From: an uncultured Clostridia bacterium
GTDB taxonomy: Bacteria > Bacillota > Clostridia > UBA1381
Length of the DNA stretch: 35,799 nt
Assembly (NCBI GenBank): GCA_934454035.1
Contig: CAKSFY010000010.1
Coordinates: 1-35,799 of the forward strand
Direction of reading: 5' to 3'
The position numbers and the translations under genes are program-made. Positions 15,001 to 23,632 of the stretch are shown in pieces (the stretch's first letter is position 1; the number at the start of each line of letters is the position of its first letter). Below the pieces are notes generated by a model. The model had not been told where the DNA came from. It ran no database searches and saw only the letters and a program-made list of their open reading frames with translations.

Positions 15001-17835
15001 CATTGGCTTGTAATGAGCAAAAAGGCGATAGGTGAACGGGAAATTGCAGAGAGCGGACAAATTCCGGCAGATATATTCTGCTGGCTTAACAATAAAAAAA
15101 GCGTTGAAGTTATAACAGGCGGACAGTCGGAATTTATCGGGGGAAAAGCCGACTATACATTAAGCGGTTATCTTTCGGGAGCGGACGGGTTTGATGTTTT
15201 GCCGAATGAGATACTGGATGGCATTAACCCGGATGCATATTGGAAGCAGGAGCCGAAAATGTTCGGCGGCGATGTCGAGAGAGTGTACCGCGCAGGTATT
15301 GCAATACCTGCTGTGACCGAGCTTGAAAAATATAATCAAAAATTCGGCTGGAGGGACAGCGGAACACAGTTTTTCTGGACGAGAACAGGGCATGCAAATC
15401 CTGAGGACGGAGAAAAAATGCTTTCATATAACAAGGATTGGGGCTTGGGAACTTTGTACCCGAACTATGCTGCCGGCAGCAAATTCGGCATAAGACCGAT
15501 ATTTTATCTGAAAGCTGATTTCTTCCTTAATAATATTGTGAGATTGGCGAATACCGGAGAAGCCGTGCGCAGAGCTATTATATCACAGTATTCGGCTGAT
15601 GAGCTGATAAAAGCCGGATATGATACTGCCGAGGTAATAAAATACTCAAAACCGAAAGGAAACTTTGACGGTAATATATATTATATGTCTGCCGGGGGAC
15701 TTGAAAACGGTATTTATGATATGGAGCTGACCGTAAGCCTTGACGGAAGAAAAGTCGCAGGTGACAGAAAAACCGTATGTTATATGCCGGAATATAAACG
15801 TCAGTTTATGGATTTTTATTCAACAAAGGGCTATTGCGATACACTTTCGGGTGAGTGGGCATACGACTATGCTATGAAATCGGGTGTGCGCATAATGAGG
15901 ATTGGTGACGAGTGGCACACAATAGAAAAAGAAAAAGGCGTGTATGACTTTACCGATTTGGACAAACGCATTGAAAAATTTACATCTGATGATGTAGAGC
16001 TTGTATTCTTAATGGCATACGGAAACAGCTTGTATTCCGATACAATCAAGACAGGACCTGCAAACAAGGAGGCGATTGACGCTTTTGCAAAATGCCTGGC
16101 AGCTGTTGCGGCAAGATATCCGCAGATTAAGTATTTTGAAGTGTATAACGAGCCTAATATCGGATTCTGGCAGCCGTCGGAAAACCACAGAGATTATACG
16201 TATCTTTTGCAGGTTACCGACAGGGAGGTCAGAAAGGCGAGAGCAGACGCAAGAGTTTGCGGCGGCGTGCTTGCCGACGGCGGCGAAAGATGGCTGTCGC
16301 TCATGCTTTCAAAAAATGCTTATCCGTATATGGATACATTCAGTTTCCACCCGTATATATACTGGTACAAGAATCGTGTGGATTCGGCATATGTACAAAA
16401 GCTTGACGGGTTTGGCAATGAGCTGTTAAAATACGGCGGACTCAAAGAAAAACTCATATCTGAAGTGGGCTGGCCGTCGTATAACGAAGAACTGGTTCAT
16501 GGCTGCACCGAGGAAACACAGGCACTGGAAACGACAAAACAATTTATCGTAGCCGAGTCGGAGGGGATAAATCGGATTATGGGATATAATTTTGTAAATT
16601 CCGGACGTGACATAAACGAAAGCGAGCATAATTTCGGAATAGTAACAAAAGACGGTATACCGAAGCCGGCATATCTTGCAAATGCAATTGAAAGAAATAT
16701 GCTTGCCGGAGCGGTTTTCTGCGGAAAGATAACTTTCGAAGCAGACGATGGTATAAGCCACGGATATGTATATAATAAAGGCGGTTCTCCGATAATGGTT
16801 CTGTGGAAGGATTTCCCGAGAGATTCACAGAGCGTAAGCGGAAGCGTTAAGTTTGACGGTGAAAGAGTGACGGTATTTGACATGTACGGAAATTTGGTAT
16901 CGGATAATACCGAAACGGTTATTCTCGGAAACAATATAGTATACATTAAAAACTTAAGTGATAAATGGTTTGTAAAGGCGGCTGCCGAATCGTACAAAAA
17001 CACAGCCGAAAGGAGACTTGCGGCAATAGAAATGAGCGAAAAGGCGGAATATTTCACTGCGGTATACAATCAACTTGCTGCCTTGGATGATAAATCCGAA
17101 AGCGATACAAAAGCGGTTATGAACAGTCATTTTGCGCTCGCGCAAACCTTTGCGGACGAATATAAAAATAATGAAATAACGGAGGTTGTTTTTGCGGCGC
17201 TTTTGGATATTGTGTACGAAACAGGAATTTTTGCAGCCGATTGCCTTATGTGCAAATCGGACGAGACAAGCGTACCGAAATCAGATATAAGCTTTGATTC
17301 GATTAATGCGGCGGTAAGTCAAAAAGAAAATTCCGAAATCGGAGGTTATCTGCCTTATACCGCTTCGATTTTGAAGCTTGCACAAAACCATCTTTCCGAT
17401 GCTCAAAAGGCTGCCGGACTTTCGGAGGATAATCCGATAAAAGCAGGATTTGTAAAAAGCAGGCTTGCACTTTGTGAAAAGCTTATTTACATGGCGGAAA
17501 TCATGTGTGCGGCAGAGGAGCTGACGCATGACGATATAGTAATGTTTGCGCCGAGCGAGGAGGTAAAGCTGTCGGCAGGAGAAGAAGGAGAGATAAAATT
17601 CTCTGTATATAACTATGATGATAAAGCTTTGAACGGTGCGGAACTGACGATATGCGATAAAGATAATAATATACTTGCGTCCGCAGCGGTGAGCGTTGCC
17701 GCAGGACAAAGTATTCAGGTGCCCGTTAAAGCTACTGTGCCGAGCTCAGATGTATTAACAGGAGGATACGGATATGCGTATTTGAAGCAGGACGGAAAAA
17801 CCATAAAAGCAATAAGTATAAAATTAATTGTTTGA
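12022..17835 (+). CDS. Giant secreted protein: three Ig/DUF6273-like modules fused to a clan GH-A glycosidase
   Basis: The product has 1937 residues. After a signal peptide come Ig-like and lectin-like domains at about 30-115/136-335, 486-570/588-765 and 861-935/973-1170, with an extra beta domain (381-480, IFVWDNN) after the first module. A TIM-barrel glycosidase follows (about 1256-1590). Its acid/base is predicted as Glu1377 in FEVYNEPNIGFW and its nucleophile as Glu1481 in LISEVGWPS; the 104-residue separation and the NEPN motif fit clan GH-A, nearest GH39 in motif. A small beta domain, a helical region (about 1655-1850) and a final Ig-like domain close the chain. There is no SLH domain. 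The substrate cannot be read. It is the only protein here joining the modules to an enzyme, which ties the modules to glycan recognition. Confidence 0.87.
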   Translation: MNLKKRTVSFVLAASMLFSAAPFVRAESDNGAAFVEIAGINEVFQTLTGQYEYVGAEEATFSWLYSDSENGTYADTGIDSKEFYVSAEYEDKWLKFAVIAGDKRYESDPEKIGAHWGKASPVDGDSIKFDTVNKNTPDRYLFSVDGMQYIMLDVTENDSSKFLVMTDKTVGTRSYSAKKSSLFNDMAAFLNNAKSVETAAASKWITPPPSASTADYTDTGYKNNASYTQLADVVYENINFNHIWKIEERYAARPEGERIIRAGIVLPSVTELKKYSQRTGLYDESGYWLRTPSSTASSGAFCTKPTVENTGKTFEANYDSKLGIRPMFYLDKSFFRDAKIPAENLGSEVIKDIRKAYSKEELEGIYSEDELLNVFGYRGALQVDSIKITDSESNPVSNICNDFYIETVCTNGSKANFAGAVFAAVYSEDNSLKAVGKGSLQIKRNAMGKTKIHMVNNSYAEGDKLCIFVWDNNQAPAAEKITYGEFSAELRGIYETKQTIEAVVTGNTYSEYTYSWYISDSENGEYSQIEDNTANKLETESEYSEKWIKVKVTDENGKTAESLPKQIGKRWARKSGASVDGLINADKDDIFSIDGQNFILLDSYDIGEYLVIAEEPVVTRVYSEQGGQSPDTIMSWLNGKEFENAAYLPQAVHRHIVKNAVWKIEPYAFFNHDGKNTVENTIIGGISLPAVSEIEKYSDKLTIYKENGWWTRTPYAQESGGDGNRVLASSPVSEHDGYFYSYSSADIELGIRPIFRLDKSFFAKERIDIENIGRNVRNIIINNYSESELTAYTEEEKKIITDLGFVSVKLDNVTDSTFGTIPVEFEVKSGEKHTYTFSLKADGDVVSEQTVVLNEESKIGNINISGVYDTGTPLKADSSGNTKWYVSDGADGEYSEIEGAGGNIFVPQQNLGGKYIKCTDGERESLPIKLNDRWTGKNQGPANGEAVMNAEGTALIKSAAIGADANEVTPKENIFKIGGREFILLDVTNDDDSHWLVMSKKAIGEREIAESGQIPADIFCWLNNKKSVEVITGGQSEFIGGKADYTLSGYLSGADGFDVLPNEILDGINPDAYWKQEPKMFGGDVERVYRAGIAIPAVTELEKYNQKFGWRDSGTQFFWTRTGHANPEDGEKMLSYNKDWGLGTLYPNYAAGSKFGIRPIFYLKADFFLNNIVRLANTGEAVRRAIISQYSADELIKAGYDTAEVIKYSKPKGNFDGNIYYMSAGGLENGIYDMELTVSLDGRKVAGDRKTVCYMPEYKRQFMDFYSTKGYCDTLSGEWAYDYAMKSGVRIMRIGDEWHTIEKEKGVYDFTDLDKRIEKFTSDDVELVFLMAYGNSLYSDTIKTGPANKEAIDAFAKCLAAVAARYPQIKYFEVYNEPNIGFWQPSENHRDYTYLLQVTDREVRKARADARVCGGVLADGGERWLSLMLSKNAYPYMDTFSFHPYIYWYKNRVDSAYVQKLDGFGNELLKYGGLKEKLISEVGWPSYNEELVHGCTEETQALETTKQFIVAESEGINRIMGYNFVNSGRDINESEHNFGIVTKDGIPKPAYLANAIERNMLAGAVFCGKITFEADDGISHGYVYNKGGSPIMVLWKDFPRDSQSVSGSVKFDGERVTVFDMYGNLVSDNTETVILGNNIVYIKNLSDKWFVKAAAESYKNTAERRLAAIEMSEKAEYFTAVYNQLAALDDKSESDTKAVMNSHFALAQTFADEYKNNEITEVVFAALLDIVYETGIFAADCLMCKSDETSVPKSDISFDSINAAVSQKENSEIGGYLPYTASILKLAQNHLSDAQKAAGLSEDNPIKAGFVKSRLALCEKLIYMAEIMCAAEELTHDDIVMFAPSEEVKLSAGEEGEIKFSVYNYDDKALNGAELTICDKDNNILASAAVSVAAGQSIQVPVKATVPSSDVLTGGYGYAYLKQDGKTIKAISIKLIV

Positions 17836-17859
17836 CGGTAGGCATGAAAGGAGACAGAA

Positions 17860-20800
17860 ATGAAAAAATCAATAGCATTTGCACTGGCATTATCGATTTT
17901 TACGGCGATATTGCCTGCACAGGCAGCAAAGCCTGTCGGACTTAAGGACATTGAACAGACCGCCGCCGAAGAAAAAATATCTGCGGCAATTCCCGAAATG
18001 AATGAGCATAGCATTATCGAAAGCAAAGACTTCAGCATTAATGTTACCGTAACAAATGCAGGGAATGAATCGAAAGCATACGGTATATCCCTGCTTTCGG
18101 ACGAAAAACAAATTGCCGCTGACAGTATGTCAGTTGAAGCAAATACCACCATAACCAAAAATGTTAAAGTCAAAAGTGCCAAACAAGGACCTCAGACCCT
18201 TAAGCTGATTGTTAAATCGGGCGGAAAAAGCGTATTTTCGGCGGAGTATAATGTCAGTATAATTGTTCCGTATCAAAGCCAGTTCATGGATTGGTTTTCG
18301 GGCAGAGGTTTGTGCGGTATTTCGGATATTTATTATTGGAATTTAGCCGGCTGGCAAAGCCCGAGAGCAGGTTGGGAATGGCAGCAGATTGAGAAAAAGC
18401 AGGGTGTTTATGACTTTTCCGAATGGAAGAGTGAATTTGCTCCGTTCAAAAAAGACGGCAATAAAATCGTATATCTCGTCTGCTATAACAATCCTATGTA
18501 CAACGGAATGACCGAATGGCCGGGAAAGCAGTACGGACCGAATACCAAAGCTAATTTTGACGCATATGCCAAATATGCTGCCAAGGCTGCTGCGGAAAAC
18601 CCCGATATTAAATATTTTGAGCTTTATAACGAGCCGAATATCGCGTTCTGGAAACCCGACCCGAATGTGGATGATTACACATATCTTTGCGAGGTGACTG
18701 CAAGAGAAATAAAAAAGGTTCGCCCGGATGCGATTGTGACAGTAGGAGTTATGGCAGGAGCATCGTCTTCGTGGACGAAAAAAATGTATGAAAGAAATGC
18801 ATTTTCATCATTTGATTGCATAAGCTATCACCCCTATGTATATCCGTCAAAGGCGGATAACGCGCTTCAAAATCTGATAAGCGGAATCCATGACCAGATT
18901 TTGACCGAAGGCGGCTGGAAAGAAGGAATTGTCACCGAGATGGGCTGGCCGACTCATATAGGCGGTACCGGTATCAGCGAGGAGCAACAGGCAATCGAGT
19001 TTGTAAAGGGATATATTCTTCTTGAGAAAAACGGCGTTAAAGTAAGCCAGATGTACAGAATGAATGACCCGGGTACAAACAAAACCTATAATGAGGACAA
19101 TTTCGGTATGGTCAGATATGACGGCACACCCAAGCCTGCGGTAACTGCAGTCAAGGAATTTAACCAAAGAACTGCAGGAGGAATTTACCTCGGCGAGATG
19201 AAGCTCGGAAACAGCATGACTGCCCATATGTATCTTAAAGACCAAAAGCTTGTGGTTGCAGCGTGGAACAAAGCAGGCGCACAAAATACTTCGGACAGCT
19301 TTGATTTCGGGACAACTGTTGAGGCTTATGACATATACGGGAATCTGATTAAAAAAGGAAACGTAATTGAGCTTGGAGAATCTCCTGTTTACATAGAGGG
19401 TCTTTCGGCGGATTTAACAGCCGAAAATCTTCAATTCAATGTAAAAAGCAGTCTTGATTATTCAAAAAAACTGCTTTCGGAATCGGAAGCATATGACGGG
19501 TATAAAAAAATTGTTAAAATGCTTGATGAGGAAACCGAAAGCTTGCAGCTTGCAAAAATGCCGTCTGCGGAGGAAGCATCGGATTATCTTGAAAATCATA
19601 TGAATATAGGCAGCAAGGCAATTGAATTGTATAAAGCCGGAGAATTCGGCAGTGATATAAAAAATCTGACATCTGCTTTGTTCATGATTTATCTCAGCGG
19701 CAGACCTATAATGAACATGTATCTTGCTTCGGTAAATTCGGATGTCGGTTATATCCCGGCAAATGAACAAAAGATTAAAAGTGTAAGAGCGGAGCTGGTT
19801 AAAAAAGCCGATGGCGGAACGCTTTCCTATTCGGAGGCAGTTTTAAAGTTTGCCGAAGAACTTGAGCAAGACGCCAAGCAGGTCTATTCATCAAGAGATA
19901 AAAGCCGTATGAAGAGCGGTATATTAAAGGCATGGGATGAAACTGCCGGATATATTGCCGGCTGGGCTGTTGAAGCGGCAGATGCGGAGACAAAGGAATA
20001 TAACGATATATTACTCCAGATACCTTCGAGCGAAGCGGAAATTGAAACAAATATACCTAAAATATTCAATATTTCGTTATATAATTACTCGCCGAATCCG
20101 ATAACCGGCGTGACAGAGATAATATCACCGTCGGGAGAGACAATCGGCAGAAGCGAAAAAACAACAATCGGTGCCGGGGAAAATGATAAAATAGCGATAA
20201 ATACAATTGTTGAGGCAATCGAGGATGGAGATTACAAAATCAGATTTAATGCAGACGGCAGTATTTTAAAGGAATCAAATGCCCCGATTAAGGTTAAAGA
20301 AAGCATAAGCGCTCAGATGAGTCTGGTGGAAACTGGCTTTGACGGAATCAATTCCGTTGCCGTGGATTTGAAAAATCTTACAAATGAAACGCTTAGCTTG
20401 AATGTAAATATCGAAGCCCCGGAGGGCTGGGAGCTTTCATCTAAAACGCAGAAAATTACTCTTGACGGTAACGGCAGCAAAAAAGTCAGCTTCGGGGTAA
20501 ACAAAAAAACCGCCTCGGAATTTCATTTTTATGCGTTTGACGTATCGGTAGAAAATATAACGGGAAAGGTTATTTTCAAAAATAAGCTGCCCCTTACATT
20601 TACACAGATTGTAAAGGCAAAGAGCGAATATTCGGTTTCAGATTTTGACGGTGATATTTCCGATTGGAGCGATTCATATCCGATATATCTCGGATTGCCG
20701 AAGGATGTTACAAGCTATGAAGATTGGCAGCAGTCGGATGTTGCGGCGAGAGTGCTGACAAAATGGGATGAAAAATATTTGTATCTTTTGGTAGATGTAT

Positions 20801-21897
20801 TTGACAATGCGCATATGAACGGGAAAAGCGGCGCGCTTATTTGGGACGGTGATTGCGTACAGGTATCGATAGACCCGATGAACAGTAAGGATGATACCAA
20901 ATATATGACAGATGATTACGAGTACGGCTTTGCGTATACCGACACTCAGGGGAGCGTAGCTTATTCATGGTATGCACCGGGGCATACCGCAGGAGATGAA
21001 CCCGGTGATTACAGCAAAATGATGCGGGACAATACGACAAAGCTTTCAAGATATTTGATAAGACTTCCGCAGTCGGCGCTTACACCGCTTAAGCTTAAAG
21101 AGGGCTCAGAGTTCGGGTATAATATTGCGGTGAACGACGCAGATTTTACGGCAAGGGAAAGACTTATCGAGTATGTTCCGGGAACGGCGGCAGCTAAGGC
21201 CCCGAGCCTTTATCCTACGTATGTCTTGACCGGAGAAGAAAAAACAGACGATATGATTAAAACCTGCCCGATTCCTACGGGAATGAAACAGACAGGAGAT
21301 ACCGATAAGGAATCTTTTTCGGATATTACAGGGCATTGGGGAGAGCAAATGATAACGGCTTTTGCTCAAAAAGGATATGTGAGCGGAGTGGGAGATAATA
21401 AGTTTGACCCAGACAGACAGATGACAAGAGCCGAGTTTATTACAATGTTCACAAATTTTGCCGGATTAAGCGATTCGGAGCAGAATATTTCAATGTTCTC
21501 TGTTGAAGATAATGATAAGAAGGCCCCGAAGTCTTACTTTGACGTAGAACAGACACAGTGGTATGCAATGAATGTGTACAGTGCCAAGCAAGCCGGTATT
21601 ATCAGCGAAAATATCGCCATGGCATATTTATATCCCGATAAACCGATAGAACGTGAAGAAGTGTGCTCAATAATAGATTCGTATTTATCCAAAAACGGAG
21701 ATAAATCGGAGCATATAAAGGCGATTGCCGGATTTTCCGATTGCGGAGATGTAAGCGAATGGGCACTCAAAAATGTTATGAATTTATACGGACTTGGTGT
21801 TATAAAGGGAGACGGCAGCGGAAAGCTTAATCCGAAATCACCGCTCACACGGGCGGAAGCGGTTGCTTTTCTGACTGCTGCGGCAAACGTGAAATGA
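17860..21897 (+). CDS. Surface-anchored clan GH-A glycosidase with CBM9-like and three SLH domains
   Basis: The product has 1345 residues. Order: signal peptide; a beta domain (45-135); a TIM-barrel glycosidase with predicted acid/base Glu258 (LYNEPNIAFW) and nucleophile Glu360 (VTEMGWPTH), homologous to that of the preceding gene; a helical region (520-725); beta-sandwich domains (735-910); a CBM9-like domain (920-1130, with FDGDISDWSDSYPIYLG and WDGDCVQVSIDP); and three SLH repeats (1152-1345, with SFSDITGHWGEQMI and TRAEFITMF). The SLH repeats should hold it to pyruvylated wall polysaccharide. CBM9 families bind ends of xylan, cellulose or related glycans. It lies 24 nt after the previous gene with AAAGGAG before the ATG, and its stop overlaps the next frame. 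The two glycosidases probably attack the same or linked polymers. Confidence 0.88.
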   Translation: MKKSIAFALALSIFTAILPAQAAKPVGLKDIEQTAAEEKISAAIPEMNEHSIIESKDFSINVTVTNAGNESKAYGISLLSDEKQIAADSMSVEANTTITKNVKVKSAKQGPQTLKLIVKSGGKSVFSAEYNVSIIVPYQSQFMDWFSGRGLCGISDIYYWNLAGWQSPRAGWEWQQIEKKQGVYDFSEWKSEFAPFKKDGNKIVYLVCYNNPMYNGMTEWPGKQYGPNTKANFDAYAKYAAKAAAENPDIKYFELYNEPNIAFWKPDPNVDDYTYLCEVTAREIKKVRPDAIVTVGVMAGASSSWTKKMYERNAFSSFDCISYHPYVYPSKADNALQNLISGIHDQILTEGGWKEGIVTEMGWPTHIGGTGISEEQQAIEFVKGYILLEKNGVKVSQMYRMNDPGTNKTYNEDNFGMVRYDGTPKPAVTAVKEFNQRTAGGIYLGEMKLGNSMTAHMYLKDQKLVVAAWNKAGAQNTSDSFDFGTTVEAYDIYGNLIKKGNVIELGESPVYIEGLSADLTAENLQFNVKSSLDYSKKLLSESEAYDGYKKIVKMLDEETESLQLAKMPSAEEASDYLENHMNIGSKAIELYKAGEFGSDIKNLTSALFMIYLSGRPIMNMYLASVNSDVGYIPANEQKIKSVRAELVKKADGGTLSYSEAVLKFAEELEQDAKQVYSSRDKSRMKSGILKAWDETAGYIAGWAVEAADAETKEYNDILLQIPSSEAEIETNIPKIFNISLYNYSPNPITGVTEIISPSGETIGRSEKTTIGAGENDKIAINTIVEAIEDGDYKIRFNADGSILKESNAPIKVKESISAQMSLVETGFDGINSVAVDLKNLTNETLSLNVNIEAPEGWELSSKTQKITLDGNGSKKVSFGVNKKTASEFHFYAFDVSVENITGKVIFKNKLPLTFTQIVKAKSEYSVSDFDGDISDWSDSYPIYLGLPKDVTSYEDWQQSDVAARVLTKWDEKYLYLLVDVFDNAHMNGKSGALIWDGDCVQVSIDPMNSKDDTKYMTDDYEYGFAYTDTQGSVAYSWYAPGHTAGDEPGDYSKMMRDNTTKLSRYLIRLPQSALTPLKLKEGSEFGYNIAVNDADFTARERLIEYVPGTAAAKAPSLYPTYVLTGEEKTDDMIKTCPIPTGMKQTGDTDKESFSDITGHWGEQMITAFAQKGYVSGVGDNKFDPDRQMTRAEFITMFTNFAGLSDSEQNISMFSVEDNDKKAPKSYFDVEQTQWYAMNVYSAKQAGIISENIAMAYLYPDKPIEREEVCSIIDSYLSKNGDKSEHIKAIAGFSDCGDVSEWALKNVMNLYGLGVIKGDGSGKLNPKSPLTRAEAVAFLTAAANVK

Positions 21898-21914
21898 CAG
21901 AAAGGATGAAGATG

Positions 21915-23615
21915 ATGAAAAAGTTTTTAAGCACTGCAATCGCTGCCGGTATTCTTTTTACAGCATCGGCATATGCGGCACAGGAGGTTACATTTTCCTC
22001 GGACAGCGATACCGACATTGTTACGCTGAAGATAAATGATAAGTCGTTTGCGGATAAACAGGTGGCGTTTTATTTATTCAGACCCGGGAAAAGTGCAGAC
22101 GATTTAAAAGCGGACTCGGGAGTCAAAGATGTAATTTATCAGACATTGGTATTTGATTTTAACGAAAATAATGATTCCGTAAAGGTTAAAATGCAATCGT
22201 TAAACTCGGAAAATCATTTATATAAATATCTGTTTGCGGCTCAGACCGGCGAGAAAATCGAGGGAGAGTACGAATACTATACAAAGAGTGAAAAGGATGA
22301 GTTTTTGGCGGAAATTAATGCGGCAAAAAACTTAAACGTTCCGCAAAATCTTGCCGAACGTATCCGAAAATATTTTAATTTGCAGGATTTTGTACTTTAT
22401 GATGCCGTGCAGGATAAAGAAAAATCAGGCGCTTTGGTTATGGAGCAGGTGACAAATACCGACGCAACGCGCGATAATATCGCAGAACTTTTTGAAAACG
22501 CGTGTGTTACGGCGGCTTTTTGTGAAGGTTCGAGCGGACTTTTGCAGGGCAATGAATTTTTGTATATGAATTATATAAATCCGGAGGCAAAATATCTTGA
22601 TTATTATAATGAAAATTTAAGTGATGAAGGCAGGGTAAACTGCATAAGCCGAATAATAAATCCGGAGTATAAAAATTTGACGGAAATAAAGACCGAGATG
22701 GAGAAGCATATAATTCTGAACGCCTTAAATTATAATAAGCTTAAGGGTTACGGACATATCAGCACGGTTATAAATGATTTCCGGGAAGAACTGTCGGCAT
22801 TGGGACTGGATATTAAAAATTATTCCGCAGGAGACAAAAATCTGATAGGAAGCAAATACATCGGCTTGACGGAGCAGACTACTCTTGAGGCGGCAGTTTC
22901 TGCTCTTAACGAAATAATAAAAAGCAGCGGCTCGTCATCGGGCGGCAGCTCGGGCGGCGGTTCATCGGGCGGCTCGGGCAGCTCGTCCGGCGGCAGAAAA
23001 AATAATTCCGGTGAGATTATCACTCCGCCGGCTGCCTCGTCCGAGGGTGTAAAAAATTCTGCCGAGGGAGCAATATTCGGCGATTTGGAAAATTGCAAAT
23101 GGGCAGAAGAAAGTATTGTCAAATTATTTAAAAACGGTATAATTTCAGGCAGAGAACCGGGAGTATTTGCACCGGGCGATAATATTACAAGAGAAGAATT
23201 TGCTGTGATTTTGTGCAGAGCATTTGATTTTAAAAATGCTGAAAATACAATTAATTTTAATGACGTTTTGCCGGACAGATGGTCGTACGAATATATAATG
23301 AAGTCGCAGGCAGCTAATGTGATTTCGGGTGATGAAACCGGAAATTTTCATCCGGATGAGGATATAAAGCGTCAGGATATTGCGGCAATTTTACTGAGGG
23401 TTTTAATAAACAAAAATATAATAAGCGATATAAAGCCATCTTCGGGTGTTTTCTCCGATGAAGATGAAATTTCAAAGTATGCGTCGGAGGGCGTGGGAAT
23501 AATGAATGCTCTGAAAATAATATCCGGTGACGGAGACGGAGCTTTCAGACCGAAATCAAATGCAACAAGAGCAGAAACGGCGGTAATAGTGCAGCGTGTA
23601 CTTGAACTGATGTAA
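21915..23615 (+). CDS. SLH-domain surface protein with Gly/Ser linker
   Basis: The product is about 566 residues, with signal peptide KKFLSTAIAAGILFTASAYA. A unique N-terminal region of about 300 residues follows, beta-rich then helical, without a recognised family. A low-complexity Ser/Gly linker (about 336-362) leads to three C-terminal SLH repeats (about 385-567; examples FGDLENCKWAEESIVKLF and TREEFAVILCRAF). An in-frame ATG at 21894 overlaps the upstream stop (ATGA) but has no ribosome binding site. AAAGGA at 21901-21906 favours a start at 21912 or 21915. The SLH block should bind the wall, leaving the N-terminal region free to contact partners. It may be the cell-wall anchor for the modular proteins upstream that lack SLH, but this is inference from gene order only. 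Confidence 0.82.
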   Translation: MKKFLSTAIAAGILFTASAYAAQEVTFSSDSDTDIVTLKINDKSFADKQVAFYLFRPGKSADDLKADSGVKDVIYQTLVFDFNENNDSVKVKMQSLNSENHLYKYLFAAQTGEKIEGEYEYYTKSEKDEFLAEINAAKNLNVPQNLAERIRKYFNLQDFVLYDAVQDKEKSGALVMEQVTNTDATRDNIAELFENACVTAAFCEGSSGLLQGNEFLYMNYINPEAKYLDYYNENLSDEGRVNCISRIINPEYKNLTEIKTEMEKHIILNALNYNKLKGYGHISTVINDFREELSALGLDIKNYSAGDKNLIGSKYIGLTEQTTLEAAVSALNEIIKSSGSSSGGSSGGGSSGGSGSSSGGRKNNSGEIITPPAASSEGVKNSAEGAIFGDLENCKWAEESIVKLFKNGIISGREPGVFAPGDNITREEFAVILCRAFDFKNAENTINFNDVLPDRWSYEYIMKSQAANVISGDETGNFHPDEDIKRQDIAAILLRVLINKNIISDIKPSSGVFSDEDEISKYASEGVGIMNALKIISGDGDGAFRPKSNATRAETAVIVQRVLELM

Positions 23616-23632
23616 GGAAGGAGACTGTAATA

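Noticed and set aside
6787..17835. Diversity-generating retroelement with C-type-lectin-like targets
   Set aside because: The lectin-like domains are suggestive, but no reverse transcriptase, template repeat or accessory gene is present in the window.
21534..21848. Long minus-strand frames under the large plus-strand genes (also 14370-15092, 16497-17069 and others)
   Set aside because: They are antisense shadows of coding sequence, without ribosome binding sites, promoters or family features.
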